A stretch of DNA of 64,000 nucleotides from Danio rerio (taxonomy: Eukaryota > Chordata > Actinopteri > Cypriniformes > Danionidae). Below are positions 1 through 11,244 of this stretch, in pieces. The notes beneath the pieces were generated by a model. It made no database searches and was not told the DNA's origin. It saw only the letters and a program-made list of their open reading frames with translations. The position numbers were made by a program, and so were the translations under genes. The stretch covers positions 38,962,501-39,026,500 of the forward strand of contig NC_133182.1 in the NCBI RefSeq assembly GCF_049306965.1. The letters run 5' to 3'. Every line of letters begins with the position of its first letter. The first letter of the stretch is position 1.

Positions 1-29
1 TATGTTCAAGTGGCACCATAAGAGCAGTT

Positions 30-482
30 TTAACTACACTGTAAAACTCAACAGTCAACTTTATCAAATGAAATGAGTGTAGTCATGTCAACATGTACTG
101 ACAGTTAATTCTACTCATTTGAAAAGAGTTTTGAACTCAGTGTTGAAGGTAATCAGTTAATTAAATACCTCATTACTTCAACTTAAATGGAGTAACTCCA
201 CAGTACTCATATAGATTAGTTCTTTAACTCAAATGGTTTGTAGTTATCGGGTTCCTCAAACGGTTTGAGTTGCCTTAACTTGTTGAGTTTTACAGTACTG
301 AGTTGGTTTGAGTTTTCTTCATTTATTGGGTTTTATTGTGCTCAAATTGCTTTATTTACTCAAATGAATTAAGTTCACAGTACTCTTTAGCATTAGTTTT
401 TGAACTAAAATGGTTTGTTGCAATCGGTTTCCTCAAATGGTTTGAGTTACCTTAATTTTTTGGGTTGTACAGTGTCAGTAAT
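30..482. repeat. Imperfect tandem/inverted repeat in a znf408 intron
   Basis: Two diverged copies of a roughly 90-base unit lie about 175 bases apart (about 211-299 and 386-476). Both contain CAAATGGTTTG, TCCTCAAA and GGTTTGAGTT, and both end in a GAGTTTTACAGT-like motif. The inverse of that motif, ACTGTAAAACTCAACA, is near position 37, so the block is both tandem and inverted. It looks like the relic of a non-autonomous DNA transposon. The family is not identified. The remaining intronic DNA up to 554 shows nothing else. Confidence 0.5.
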
Positions 483-554
483 TGCTATTTTTAACCGTGA
501 TGATGGGTAAATTGTCCTCAAGTAATAAGTAAAACATGTGTTGTTATTTTTCAG

Positions 555-3479
555 GGGTTGCAAAACGCAAGCCAGAGTGTGTACAAAAGAGAAATCTCTG
601 ATGAAGTGTGCTGGATGCAGTAAGTTGATCTAAAATTCATTAATTAGTATATTTATTACATTACTGGATATCATCATGACATTGTAGAACTGCTTTCACA
701 GGTTTGCCTGCAGTGCTCAGAGTGCAGAAGAGAGCAATGTCAGTGTACTTAAAGTGGATGGAAGACTAGGCCTTAAGGTCTGTAGGGATATTCAGCCAGG
801 AACAGAACTGCTCCTTTGGGAAAGTCATCCAGAAGCTGTGACTGAAGAAGAAACGCCTCAAGTAGAAACATGTGAAAACAGAGAACAAGATGAAGCTCTG
901 GAGGCCAACACTTCAGATCACTTCTCAGGCTCTCCATGTGAGTTTATACACAATATTCATTATATCTGTTTAAAGGGCCAGATATAGTGCCTGCAGTGTT
1001 TAGCATACTGCTAGCACACTTGTTATTGCTGGACTTCATCTTGAGAGCAGCGTTTAGATAAATATGTAAATGTATGCTATTCCTCTCCAATAACATAATT
1101 AAGACACAGCTAATATTACAGCAATAAGAAAATGGCTATTGAGAAAGCATCTGATCATAGTGGTGTGGATTTTTGCAGAATTTATAACACCAATAATAGT
1201 TTGAAAGTGTTTACCAAGCTATTTTACCAAATTTCAGAAACAAACACCAATCAAACTTGTGCTGTCCTGATTTTAATGCCGAAACCGTGTCAGTTTGTTC
1301 TTTCAGTAAAATGTTGAAGTGTGTTGGTGCCTTAAATGGTCCATTATAGTTAGTTAGTTATTTAGTTTATTTATATAGCACATTTTTACAACACAACATT
1401 GCCCAAAGTGCTGAACACAATCAATACTAAAAATAAAGTCTACATCACATACATACTTATATAAGGCATGGGTCTCAAACTGGATTCCTGGAGGGCCGCA
1501 GCTCTGCACAGTTTTGCTTCAAACCTAATCAAACACATCTGATCCAACTAATCAAGGTGTTCAAAGCAACTAGAGACTATTAAGCTGGTCTACATAGGTT
1601 GGAGCTAAACTATGCAGGCCCTCCAGGAATTGAGTTTGACACCACTGATATAAAGTAGTTCATTTGAAAATGTGATTTTTTTTTTCTTCTTCTATCAGAT
1701 CTTCTTCAAAGAGTCACACAACAGGATACAAAATCTCCAGTTACAGTAAAAGGTCTTGTGCAGGACAATACAATCTGTAATTCCAATGTCCTTGAGCAGA
1801 ATGGGATGGAAGAAAGTGAAGCAGAACATAGTGATGAACTTCCTGCAACAGAAGAGATTGAGAGCATCAATGTGAGTGCATCACAGGCCCAGACTTCATC
1901 ACAATGTCTCACACCAGAAAGAAGCCTGAGAACCAGCTCTCGCCTCGCCTCTAAACCCCGAAAAGTGCACTCATCAGCCAAACGCATCTACAAACGACAC
2001 GACCCAAAGAACAAGCCAGATCTAAGCAGCAAGAAAAAGCTCTTGAATAGCAAAGACGACTTAATGCAGCCGTTGACAGTTAAAGAAGAATCCAGCACAA
2101 AGCAAAACGGGCAGGATTTCCCTCCCTTCAATATCCGAGAGAGGAAGTACAAATGCGAGGAGTGTGATAAAAGCTTCTTTCAACTGTGCCATCTGAAGAA
2201 ACACAAATACACTCATCAAAATCAGAAGCCATACACGTGCACAGAGTGTGGCAAGTCCTACAGCTCACATGAGAGCTTCCAAGCCCACCTGCTAATGCAT
2301 CGTGGCCAGAGGCCCTTTAAGTGCGAGCAATGTGACAAAAGCTATGGCTTGAAACGGGACCTCAAGGAGCACCAGGTTCTCCACTCAGGAGAGAAACCGT
2401 TTGTCTGTGACATCTGTGGAAAAGCATTCGCTCGTCGGCCCTCGCTACGAGTCCACCGAGAGATCCATCGGACAAAAGAGCCAGACTACCAGGCTTTAAA
2501 GGTCAAGTGTCCAGAGTGCGACAAAGAGCTGGCCAATTCGGGTTCTTTGAGGAACCACATGCGTCTGCACACCGGAGAGCGACCGCACATCTGCCCGCAC
2601 TGTAATAAGTGTTTTCGCCAACGTGGGAATCTGCAAGGACACATGCGCATCCACACAGGAGAAAAACCTTACAGGTGTGACCACTGCGACCTGAGATTTT
2701 CTCAAGTACCCGAACTGCGTCGGCATCTGATTTCACACACGGGTGAGGTGTATCTCTGTCCTGTCTGTGGTAAAGCTTTACGGGACCCTCACACGCTTCG
2801 CGCTCATGAACGGCTCCATACGGGAGACAGACCTTACAAATGTGAGCAATGCGGGAAAGGGTACACGATGGCAACCAAGCTACGACGCCACCTAAAGTCC
2901 CACCTGGAGGAGAAGCAACACGTTTGCCAGGTGTGCGGAGCAAAATACTCAATGATGCAGAGTCTACAGCGGCATCTGCAGCTGCACCAGCCAGACTCTG
3001 GACATGCACTGCCAACAAGAGGCAGACCCAAAAGGTTAGGCCAGAAAGAAGAAGAAGAACCTGGTAGGACTGAGAGCAGCGGTTTGGAGGCAGGACAGGC
3101 TGTGGCATGCGCTCAAGCCTCAGACCACCTCACTATGGTGACCCACACAGAAGGGATCATTTTGGACTCTGGAACATACCAACATGGCACGATTGTTTTG
3201 GGAAAGGGAGCGGAGAAGGAGCTCGATCGGATTGAGCTCAGTGAGGACATTATTGAGATTTTTATTTCTGATGAAAACACCAATATAGTAGTCCAAGAAC
3301 AGACTTCTAAAGGTTTAAGCCTTCAAGAACAGGAAGTTAATGCTGAATGCACAGTGGAGGCCAGTAGTGACTGTATTGTACTCCCAGAGCAAGATGCTAA
3401 TAGTTGTTTGGTCATAATCCAAGGGCAGGATGGGCTAAGTTCAGTGGCAGAGACGGTAGAAATTGAGACAGTGGTATGA
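555..3479 (+). CDS. znf408: Zinc finger protein 408 (PRDM17-type), 3' exons; 5' part outside window
   Basis: Three coding exons are visible: 555-619, 702-937 and 1699-3479, ending in TGA. Phases agree at both junctions. The first two encode the end of a PR/SET-like domain ([13 protein letters not shown], then [18 protein letters not shown] and PGTELLLWE). The last exon carries ten C2H2 fingers at 2148-2987, from [11 protein letters not shown] to [11 protein letters not shown], most joined by TGEKP/TGERP-type linkers. An acidic tail follows. A PR domain plus ten fingers, directly beside f2, matches human ZNF408, a nuclear DNA-binding protein linked to retinal and vascular development. GTG 1758 is internal, not a start: the exon opens at the acceptor before 1699. 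The upstream exons lie left of the window. PRDM paralogues are the alternative, but context favours znf408. Confidence 0.9.
1467..1647. mobile_element. hAT-type MITE (181 bp) in last znf408 intron
   Basis: The ends are inverted: CATGGGTCTCAAACTGG at the left and GAGTTTGACACCACTG at the right. The inner arms CCTGGAGGGCCGCAGCTCTG and AGGCCCTCCAGGAATTGAG also pair. The element is flanked by ATATAAGG (1459-1466) and ATATAAAG (1648-1655), an 8-bp target duplication with one mismatch. There is no coding capacity. Related copies are at 9524, 39395 and 62271. Confidence 0.85.
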
Positions 3480-3547
3480 TGGTAGGATTTTCCATTTAAA
3501 ATATGATCTATTCACATTATGTCACACAAAAAGGAAGAGAAATCGGA

Positions 3548-3553
3548 AATAAA
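3548..3553 (+). terminator. AATAAA poly(A) signal, znf408
   Basis: A canonical AATAAA lies about 70 bases after the znf408 stop codon and predicts a very short 3' UTR. No competing signal occurs closer to the stop. Confidence 0.7.
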
Positions 3554-4320
3554 ATGATTCCCTTTTGAATTTAAGTCTTGCTGTTCTTTGATATTTGGGA
3601 GGGTTTGCGGCACATATCAGTAAATATTGACTTCAGTGAGCAGTGGACCTTGTTTCATCAATGTTTATACAGACATTGTATGAGTACATCAGGAAAACAC
3701 AACTGCATTGGGAAATTATTTCTTCTTTGAGGAAAATCTGATGAAGTTGAAGCAAATGATCGCGTCATTCACACTTAAACTATTAAAGTGAAACACTGTG
3801 TTTGTTCTTTTTACAAAAAGTACCTAATGATTATTATGAAAAGGATGGATAAGAAGAAGATACCATGAGGACTTACAGAGTTCTTCAGCTACATAGATAA
3901 GATAAATACTTTTAAATAATTAAATATATCTTATATTTAAATAGCAAAGCACTGTGTGTACTGTGAAGCATATTGTTTTAATTATAAACATAAGAAATAG
4001 CGTAATATGTTTTCACACATCAGTTTACATATCATTAGAGATATGAAGCTGTCATTGTCATGTTTTAAATAATTATATCTGTGATTCATGTTGCTCAGAA
4101 AGCAAGGAATGTTCCATTTTGAAGCTGAATGGTGTTCTGATACAGAAGAGGCTTTTGAGTAAAACAAGTACAGACACTTTGTTCTCTTTGAACTCTGGTA
4201 GTTCAATATTAACCTGGTGACTCTAGTAAATGCAGCTGTGGGCTTTCTGATTGAGTAGGCAACAGATTCCATGAGATGCTTCAGGTTTTTTCAGGATTAC
4301 AGGCTCAGTCACTCTCAAGG
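3554..4320. other. znf408-f2 intergenic region / f2 promoter
   Basis: About 0.77 kb of AT-rich, mostly unique DNA separates two genes on the same strand. No repeat or convincing ORF is seen. The last 150 bases should hold the f2 promoter and short 5' UTR. I see no clear TATA box, but there is an HNF1-like palindrome at 4201-4213. Confidence 0.6.
4201..4213 (+). promoter_or_regulatory. Candidate HNF1 site upstream of f2
   Basis: GTTCAATATTAAC matches the HNF1 consensus GTTAATNATTAAC at 10 of 12 defined positions. It sits about 110 bases before the f2 start codon. Liver HNF1 is known to act on mammalian prothrombin transcription, so the position fits, but binding here is inference. Confidence 0.45.
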
Positions 4321-6692
4321 ATGGGAGCCAAACTAGCACCTCTTCTACTCTTCTTAATTTTTGGACAAGTTTTCCATCTCACACTGTGTCATAATGGTAA
4401 GACTGTATACACTGTAAAGTTTATCTGCCTTTTTTTCTTGTTAGGTCCTTGTAATAAAGAACAGATAGGATTATAAAGTATTATAATGCATCTAGATATT
4501 TTATTAAGAATTGTTTGCGTTTGTGCTGCAGTGTTTATCGATAGTAAGGAAGCCTCTCAGATTATTCGTGCGAAGAGGGCCAACACTGTTTTTGAGGAGT
4601 TAAAGCCTGGTAATCTGGAGAGAGAGTGTGTGGAAGAGATCTGTGACCATGAGGAAGCTCGAGAAGTGTTTGAGAGAGTTGATAAAACGGTGAGTACTTC
4701 ACTTTTTGTTATAGGCTCAGTAGTCCTGATTTAAAATATATTAAAATAACAAAATCTCTCATTAGACCTCTTTCAGTCACGTGTCTTTATAGGATTTCAG
4801 TTTGGTTTGATTTAATAGTATTTCATGCTCAACATTTCCTTTTTTCTATTTAATTGCAGGAAATCTTTTGGGCGAAATATTTAGGTAAGTAAAATATATC
4901 ACCTTACAGAAAGTTTGAGTGCAAACAGTGACAACATTTTGTGTAAACAGTTTCTATTGAACCAGGGACAAAGTGCATTTTTACTGACCTTTCTCTGCAC
5001 CATATACAAATTAAAAACAAGTGTTTAAACAATCAAACAAATTACCAGAACTGAAAATATGCTACTTATATAAAAATATACATTTAGTTACACATAATTT
5101 ATATAAAAAAATAAAAAAACAGAGGAGTGATTACAAACAAAATAATCTTACATTAGGATGCCACAATTTGAAATGCTCTATTTTTTAGTTATTTGATTTT
5201 TGTATTATTATTATTAATAATAATAATAAAATATATTAAAATTAGGTGTTTAAAAAATACTGACAACTAAAAAAATAATTTTTAGATACTTTTTTGTCGT
5301 TGAAATAGATTACCACTCCTGTCTTCTGACCTGTGATTTACAACAGTTGAATCATTAGAATTTAATTGCTTAGACTAAAATATTTTAATATCTGCATCAA
5401 TATAATTTATGTAAAATGTCAAACCTTCACTTTAAAACTGCTGACATGGCAACTCTGTAATGTCGGTCAAATATTACTCTGTTTCATTTTCATCTGCTCA
5501 AAGGCTGTGAAGGAACAACCCTGTCCAGAACACCCCAAAATATTAACAGTTTGAGAATATGTGCGACTACAGAGGGTAAGTGGGATGCATGTTTGCTTAC
5601 TTTGGTAACAGAATATGCTTGTTGTAACAAAACGAGACATTCTGTTAAGGTGAGTCCTTTCTACATTGTAAAATAACCCAAATTGTTTAATGTGTGATTG
5701 ATAGGGGACTGTTTCATAAATATTGGAGCAAAGTATGCTGGTAAAGTATCTGTCACCAAGTCTGGAAAGGCATGCCAGTACTGGAAAAGCAACTTTCCCC
5801 ACAAGATTGAGTATGCACCACTACTCTCGTATTTTTATTGTACTGAACCACCTTTAACAGTGTCTAACTGTGTCATCTCCCAGTGTTGGCCAGTGGGGAA
5901 AAACATTTCATATTGATTGAATAGAAAACACAAAAGCCTTCAGTAAAGAAAAGGTTGTTTTGTTTTACATGCCTTTAGTGATGTTCCTCTGTCTTATGAT
6001 CCATTTGTTTCCCCCGCAGCGAATTTAATGTGACACAGCTGAAGCTACCGGAGAACTTCTGCAGGAACCCAGATAAGCACAAAGATGGCCCTTGGTGTTT
6101 TACCAGAGACCCGACTGTCAGGAGGGAGACCTGCAATGTGCCAAAATGTGGTAGAGAAAACTTACTAAAACATAACAGCAAAATGTACTAAAGTGCAGTA
6201 ACTGGCAGTCAGAAATTTGAAATCAATCAAAACTGTATTATTTATAGCATTTGTTACCATCACCTGTTTGGGCATTGTGTTTATTGCACAGTCCAGGCTT
6301 GAGTTAAAGGGATTATTTACCCCAAACATCATTGACTCACCCTATACTCGTTTTAAACATTTCTTTATTCTGTTAAACACAAAAGAAGATATTTTGAAGA
6401 AAGCTGGAAATATGTAACCATTGACCTCTATTCATTCATTGACTTTCAGCTTTTTTTTTTTTTTGAGGCTCAGTAAATCATGAATAAGTTATCATTTTTG
6501 GTGAACTATCCCTTTAAGATTGTCTGCAGAGTGCCTTTAATTATCTTTTTACAGGTTTTACATTTACTCTACTTTTAACAAAAAATTAGTCTGTCATACT
6601 TAAAGAGTTTTTATTTTGTTGTAAAGTATGTAAATTACTGAACAAAAAGGTACACCCAACAGAAAAGTGGACAAAAGAGCTGCATTTGAATA

Positions 6693-6748
<56 letters not shown>

Positions 6749-9700
6749 CTCCTCAGGTGAGGCTGTTGTTCCTCCTCCAAAAGCTCCTACTGCAAAACCT
6801 GAGCAGCGTCATGTGATAAGCAAATGTCTGCCTGGAAACGGGGAGACCTACACCGGGGAGTTGTTTGTGACTCTGGGGCTACACACCTGCCTGCAGTGGA
6901 GCTCCGCAGAAGTACAAGCCTTGATTAAGAAGAAAGAACTTCTGCCTCAAGTTCAGCTGGTGAAGAACCATTGCAGAAACCCAGATGGAGATATGGAGGG
7001 TCCCTGGTGTTACATAAAGGCAGCAAGCGGAAACATTACCATTGATTACTGTGATTTAGAGTTGTGCGGTGAGTGAACAGTACTTTCTTTAAAACTTCAT
7101 TAACCACTAAAAATATTCATATCCTTGCATTGAACCTAGGATCTCCCTTGAAAGGGAGTTCTGCAGCAGACTTAATTAATTAGGATTAAATGTCAGGATT
7201 TTAATGAGGCAAAAACACTTCTTAAATGTCAACTGTTAAAGAGTTAGTTCACCCCAGAATGAAGATTCCCTTAAAATACCATTATCATTTCTCAATTCCT
7301 TTCTTTAGAACACTAAAGGAAGGAATTTAATTTTTTTTTTTAGAAGTTGAATATTTTTTAATCATATCTGATAGGGCAAGCAGACTTTACATTTAATCTT
7401 TACAACATACTAGTATTTATTTTCTATATCTATTTTAGAAGCTAGTATCTTTTTTATCTTGAAATCATTGTCATGTTCAAGAAACCAGTCGGAGATGATT
7501 CACGTTTTATGACATGCCGTGTCATCCTGCTGGAAGTAGCCATTAGAAGATGGCCACACAGTGGTCATAAAGGGATGGACATGGTCAGCAACAATACCCT
7601 GGTAGGCTGTGGCTTTGCTCCATTGGTACTAATGGGCCCAGAGCATGAGAAGAATTTATTCCCCACATCATTACACCTCCACCACCACCACCAGCCTAAC
7701 CCATTGATACAAGGCAGGATGGATCCATGCTTTCATATTGTTGATACCAAATTCTGACCCTACCATCCGAATGTTGCAGCAGAAATCGAGGCTAATCAGA
7801 CCAGGCAACATTTTTTCCAATCTTCTATTGTCCAATTTTGGTTAGCTTGTGCTAATTGTAGCCTCAGTTTCCTGTTCTTAGCTGACAGGAGTGGCACTCG
7901 GTGTAGTGTTCTGCTGTTGTATCCCATCTGGCTCAAGGTTAGATGTGTTGTGCATTCAGAGATGCTCTTATGCTTACCTCGGTTGTAACAAGTAGTTATT
8001 TGAGTTACTGTTGTCTTTCTGTCAGCTCTTCTGGCCATTCTCCTCTGACCTCTGGCTTCAACAAGGCATTTGCGCCCACAGAACTGTCGCTCACTGGATA
8101 TTTTTTTTTACCTTTCTCTGTAAACCCTAGAGATGGTTGTGCATGAAAATCCCAGTAGATCAGCAGTTTCTGAAATACTCAGATCAGCCCGTTTGGCAAC
8201 AACAACCATGCCATGTTCAAAGTCATTTTGATGCTCGGTTTTAACTGCAGCAGATCGTCTTGACCATGTCTCCATGCCATAATGCATTGAGTTGCTGCCA
8301 TGTGATTGGCTGATTAGAAATTTGCATTAATGAGCAGTTGGACAGTTGTAAAGTGGCCGGTGAGTGTATATAACAAATATGTACTAGTCACAACTGTATT
8401 AAATAATAACTCATAAATAGCCTATAAAAAATTCACCAGCAAATATCTAGTTGTCACTATTGAAACTGAAGTAATAAAATGCAATGAATTGATATTAGTG
8501 TCAAATGAATCACTAGTATCTGTTTAATTGGTAGTACCCGGTGAATAAATGCCAGTATCTTATAATAAGAAGTTGCAATTAATAACCATAAGAACAAGGT
8601 ACCTAAAAATAAAAAAATAAACATTAGTAGCCTATTAATAATTGTTATTAAATAATAGAAAAGATCATCATAGTAGCTGAAGTGCTAGTAAAACTACTAG
8701 TGATGTGAAAATAAATAGTATGATTAGACTAAGACCAAATGTTAAAATGTTATGCCATACATCTAAGAGATTTCTGTCCCACAAGAACCAATCTGGTATG
8801 GTTGAGTTTCTGTTAATATATAATGTAAAGATTTTCTAACCAAACCTTGCATTAAACTCATGTGGATTTGTTTTTTAATCTCTTTATAAATGTTTTTAAG
8901 TATCAAAGTTTGGGGTGAATGAAGCAGGGCAAACATTTCTAAGATTTTATTAATATATATATTATGTTCAGAGTGATCATCAGTTTGAAATGAAATAAGG
9001 GTGAATAAAATATTATGGTAAAAAATTTACAAATCCTTAAACAAAACTTCATAAATCACACAGCACACACAGCATACATAATCCTGCCTTTGTCATTCAC
9101 TCTCAGATGCTCCTTTGGACAAGTTTGTGGAGGAAGGTGGTGGACGAGAAAGAACAACTCTAGACCAAAGGAAAGCTTTCTTTAACCCCCGCAGCTTTGG
9201 AAACGGAGAGCTAGGTTAGAATCTAATACATTCACTAAAGGTCTGAGCTCTTGTACGATCCACTAATAATTAATATGATGCTCCCGCGTTGTTCTACAGA
9301 CTGTGGAGAGCGCCCCTTGTTTGAGAAGATCAACAAAGCAGACAAGAATGAGAAGGAGCTTCTGATGTCCTATACTGGAAGCAGAATTGTGGGAGGAGAC
9401 GAGGCTGAAGTGGCTAGCGCTCCATGGTAAAAACATGACAGGGCCTCTTTTTAAATGTTCAGATTTCTTGGCAACATCAGTCATGACAACAGCTAATGCC
9501 ACATGTTTACCTTACCTTTAGACCAGGGGTGCTTGACACTGTTGCTGGAGATCTACCTTCCTGCAGAGTTCAGCTGCAACCTTGATCAAACACACCTGTC
9601 TTTAATTAACAAGTTCAGATCCTACTTAATTAGTTCAGGTGTGTTTGATCAGGGTTAGAGCTAAACTCTGCAGGAAGGTAGATTCCCAGGAACAGGGTTA

Positions 9701-11167
9701 AGCATGCCTGCTTTAGACATTAAGCAGGTGATTTTATAAAAAGTGACTTACAAAGAGGAGACATCAAGTGATTCATTGTAAAGAAACAATACTCACAGTG
9801 CTTCAAATACAAAGCTTCTCATTTTGATAGAGAAATACAAGCTATTATAGGTTTTTAACATTGCTTGTGTTTCAGAAATCTGTATGTGATTGGAGAGAGT
9901 TCCTTCAGTGAGGAACAGTAACTGTAAATGTTCTGGAAAGTGATAAAAAGCCTCTTTGCAATGGTTGTTTGATGTGATTTGCAGGCAGGTGATGCTGTAT
10001 AAGCGTAGCCCTCAGGAGCTGCTGTGTGGAGCCAGTCTGATCAGTGATGAATGGATTCTCACCGCTGCCCACTGCATTCTCTACCCGCCGTGGAACAAGA
10101 ACTTCACAATCAATGACATCATCGTCCGCCTTGGAAAACACTCTCGTACTAAGTGAGCCCTCCAAAAATTCCTTCATGGATTTCTTTTGCTTGTTCTAAA
10201 AGCTGAAATAAAAGTAAACAATAACCCTCAGTTAACAGAATGAGCTGCTGAACATTTTCCTGTTTCTCTCTTAATCAGGTATGAGAGAGGCATCGAGAAG
10301 ATTGTGGCCATTGATGAAATCATTGTCCACCCTAAATACAACTGGAAAGAAAACCTAAACCGAGACATTGCTCTTCTCCACATGAAGAAGCCTGTCGTTT
10401 TTACGAGTGAGATCCACCCTGTCTGTCTGCCCACCAAGAGCATTGCAAAGAAGTAAGGAAAATCCGATAGTATAATATATATAATCCATGTATAAACCTG
10501 CAGGGCACTGTAGTTTCTCTGGATTAGCTAAGTTTATTAGATATGGGTTATAGTAAAATGTTAATCTTTTTTTATAAAGGTCTTTTACATTTTAAGTATA
10601 AATATTGTCATGTAGAAAAGACAGTTGGCTAGAATAACAAGGCTGTGTCGAAAGCTTAGTCAGCTGCCTTGTTTTCTTGCTATCGGGCACTGACCTTAGA
10701 GGCAGCGTTTGTGCATGAAGGCACCTCATAACACTGATTTCAGACAGACTTCTGAGACAGCATAATGATTCATGTACAAGCACAACAAGATAGAGAGAGC
10801 TTTGGTGATAACAAAGAGAATGTTTCCTTTCTACTAAACTCCCTTCCCCACAAGAAATGCCATCAAAAGTGGAACATGTTGGTTAAATATTGTACATTTA
10901 CAAGCAAAATTACTGAAATTTGAAATGCCGCTTGAAATGTCACAGCAGTATAGAATATAAAAGCAGTGATGAAAACATAGATTAGTTGAAGGTTCCTCTC
11001 AAGACAGGAACTATTTACATTCTGATGTGCCTTGTTACCTTCTCGCCTTGGAATGCTGCTTTTGAAGGCAGCATCATAGGGCTTTCAGATGCAGCCCAAA
11101 TGTTTTCTTTATAAAATGGGATTTAAAATCAAGTTTACTCCACTTTAACTTCCTTCAGAAGTTAAAT

Positions 11168-11244
<77 letters not shown>

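Noticed and set aside
1132-1317. Plus-strand ORF in a znf408 intron
   Set aside because: Low-complexity AT-rich translation without homology; flanking znf408 exons splice in phase across it.
2503-3108. Long minus-strand ORFs inside the zinc-finger exon
   Set aside because: They are shadows of the constrained C2H2-coding strand with no matching family or exon structure.
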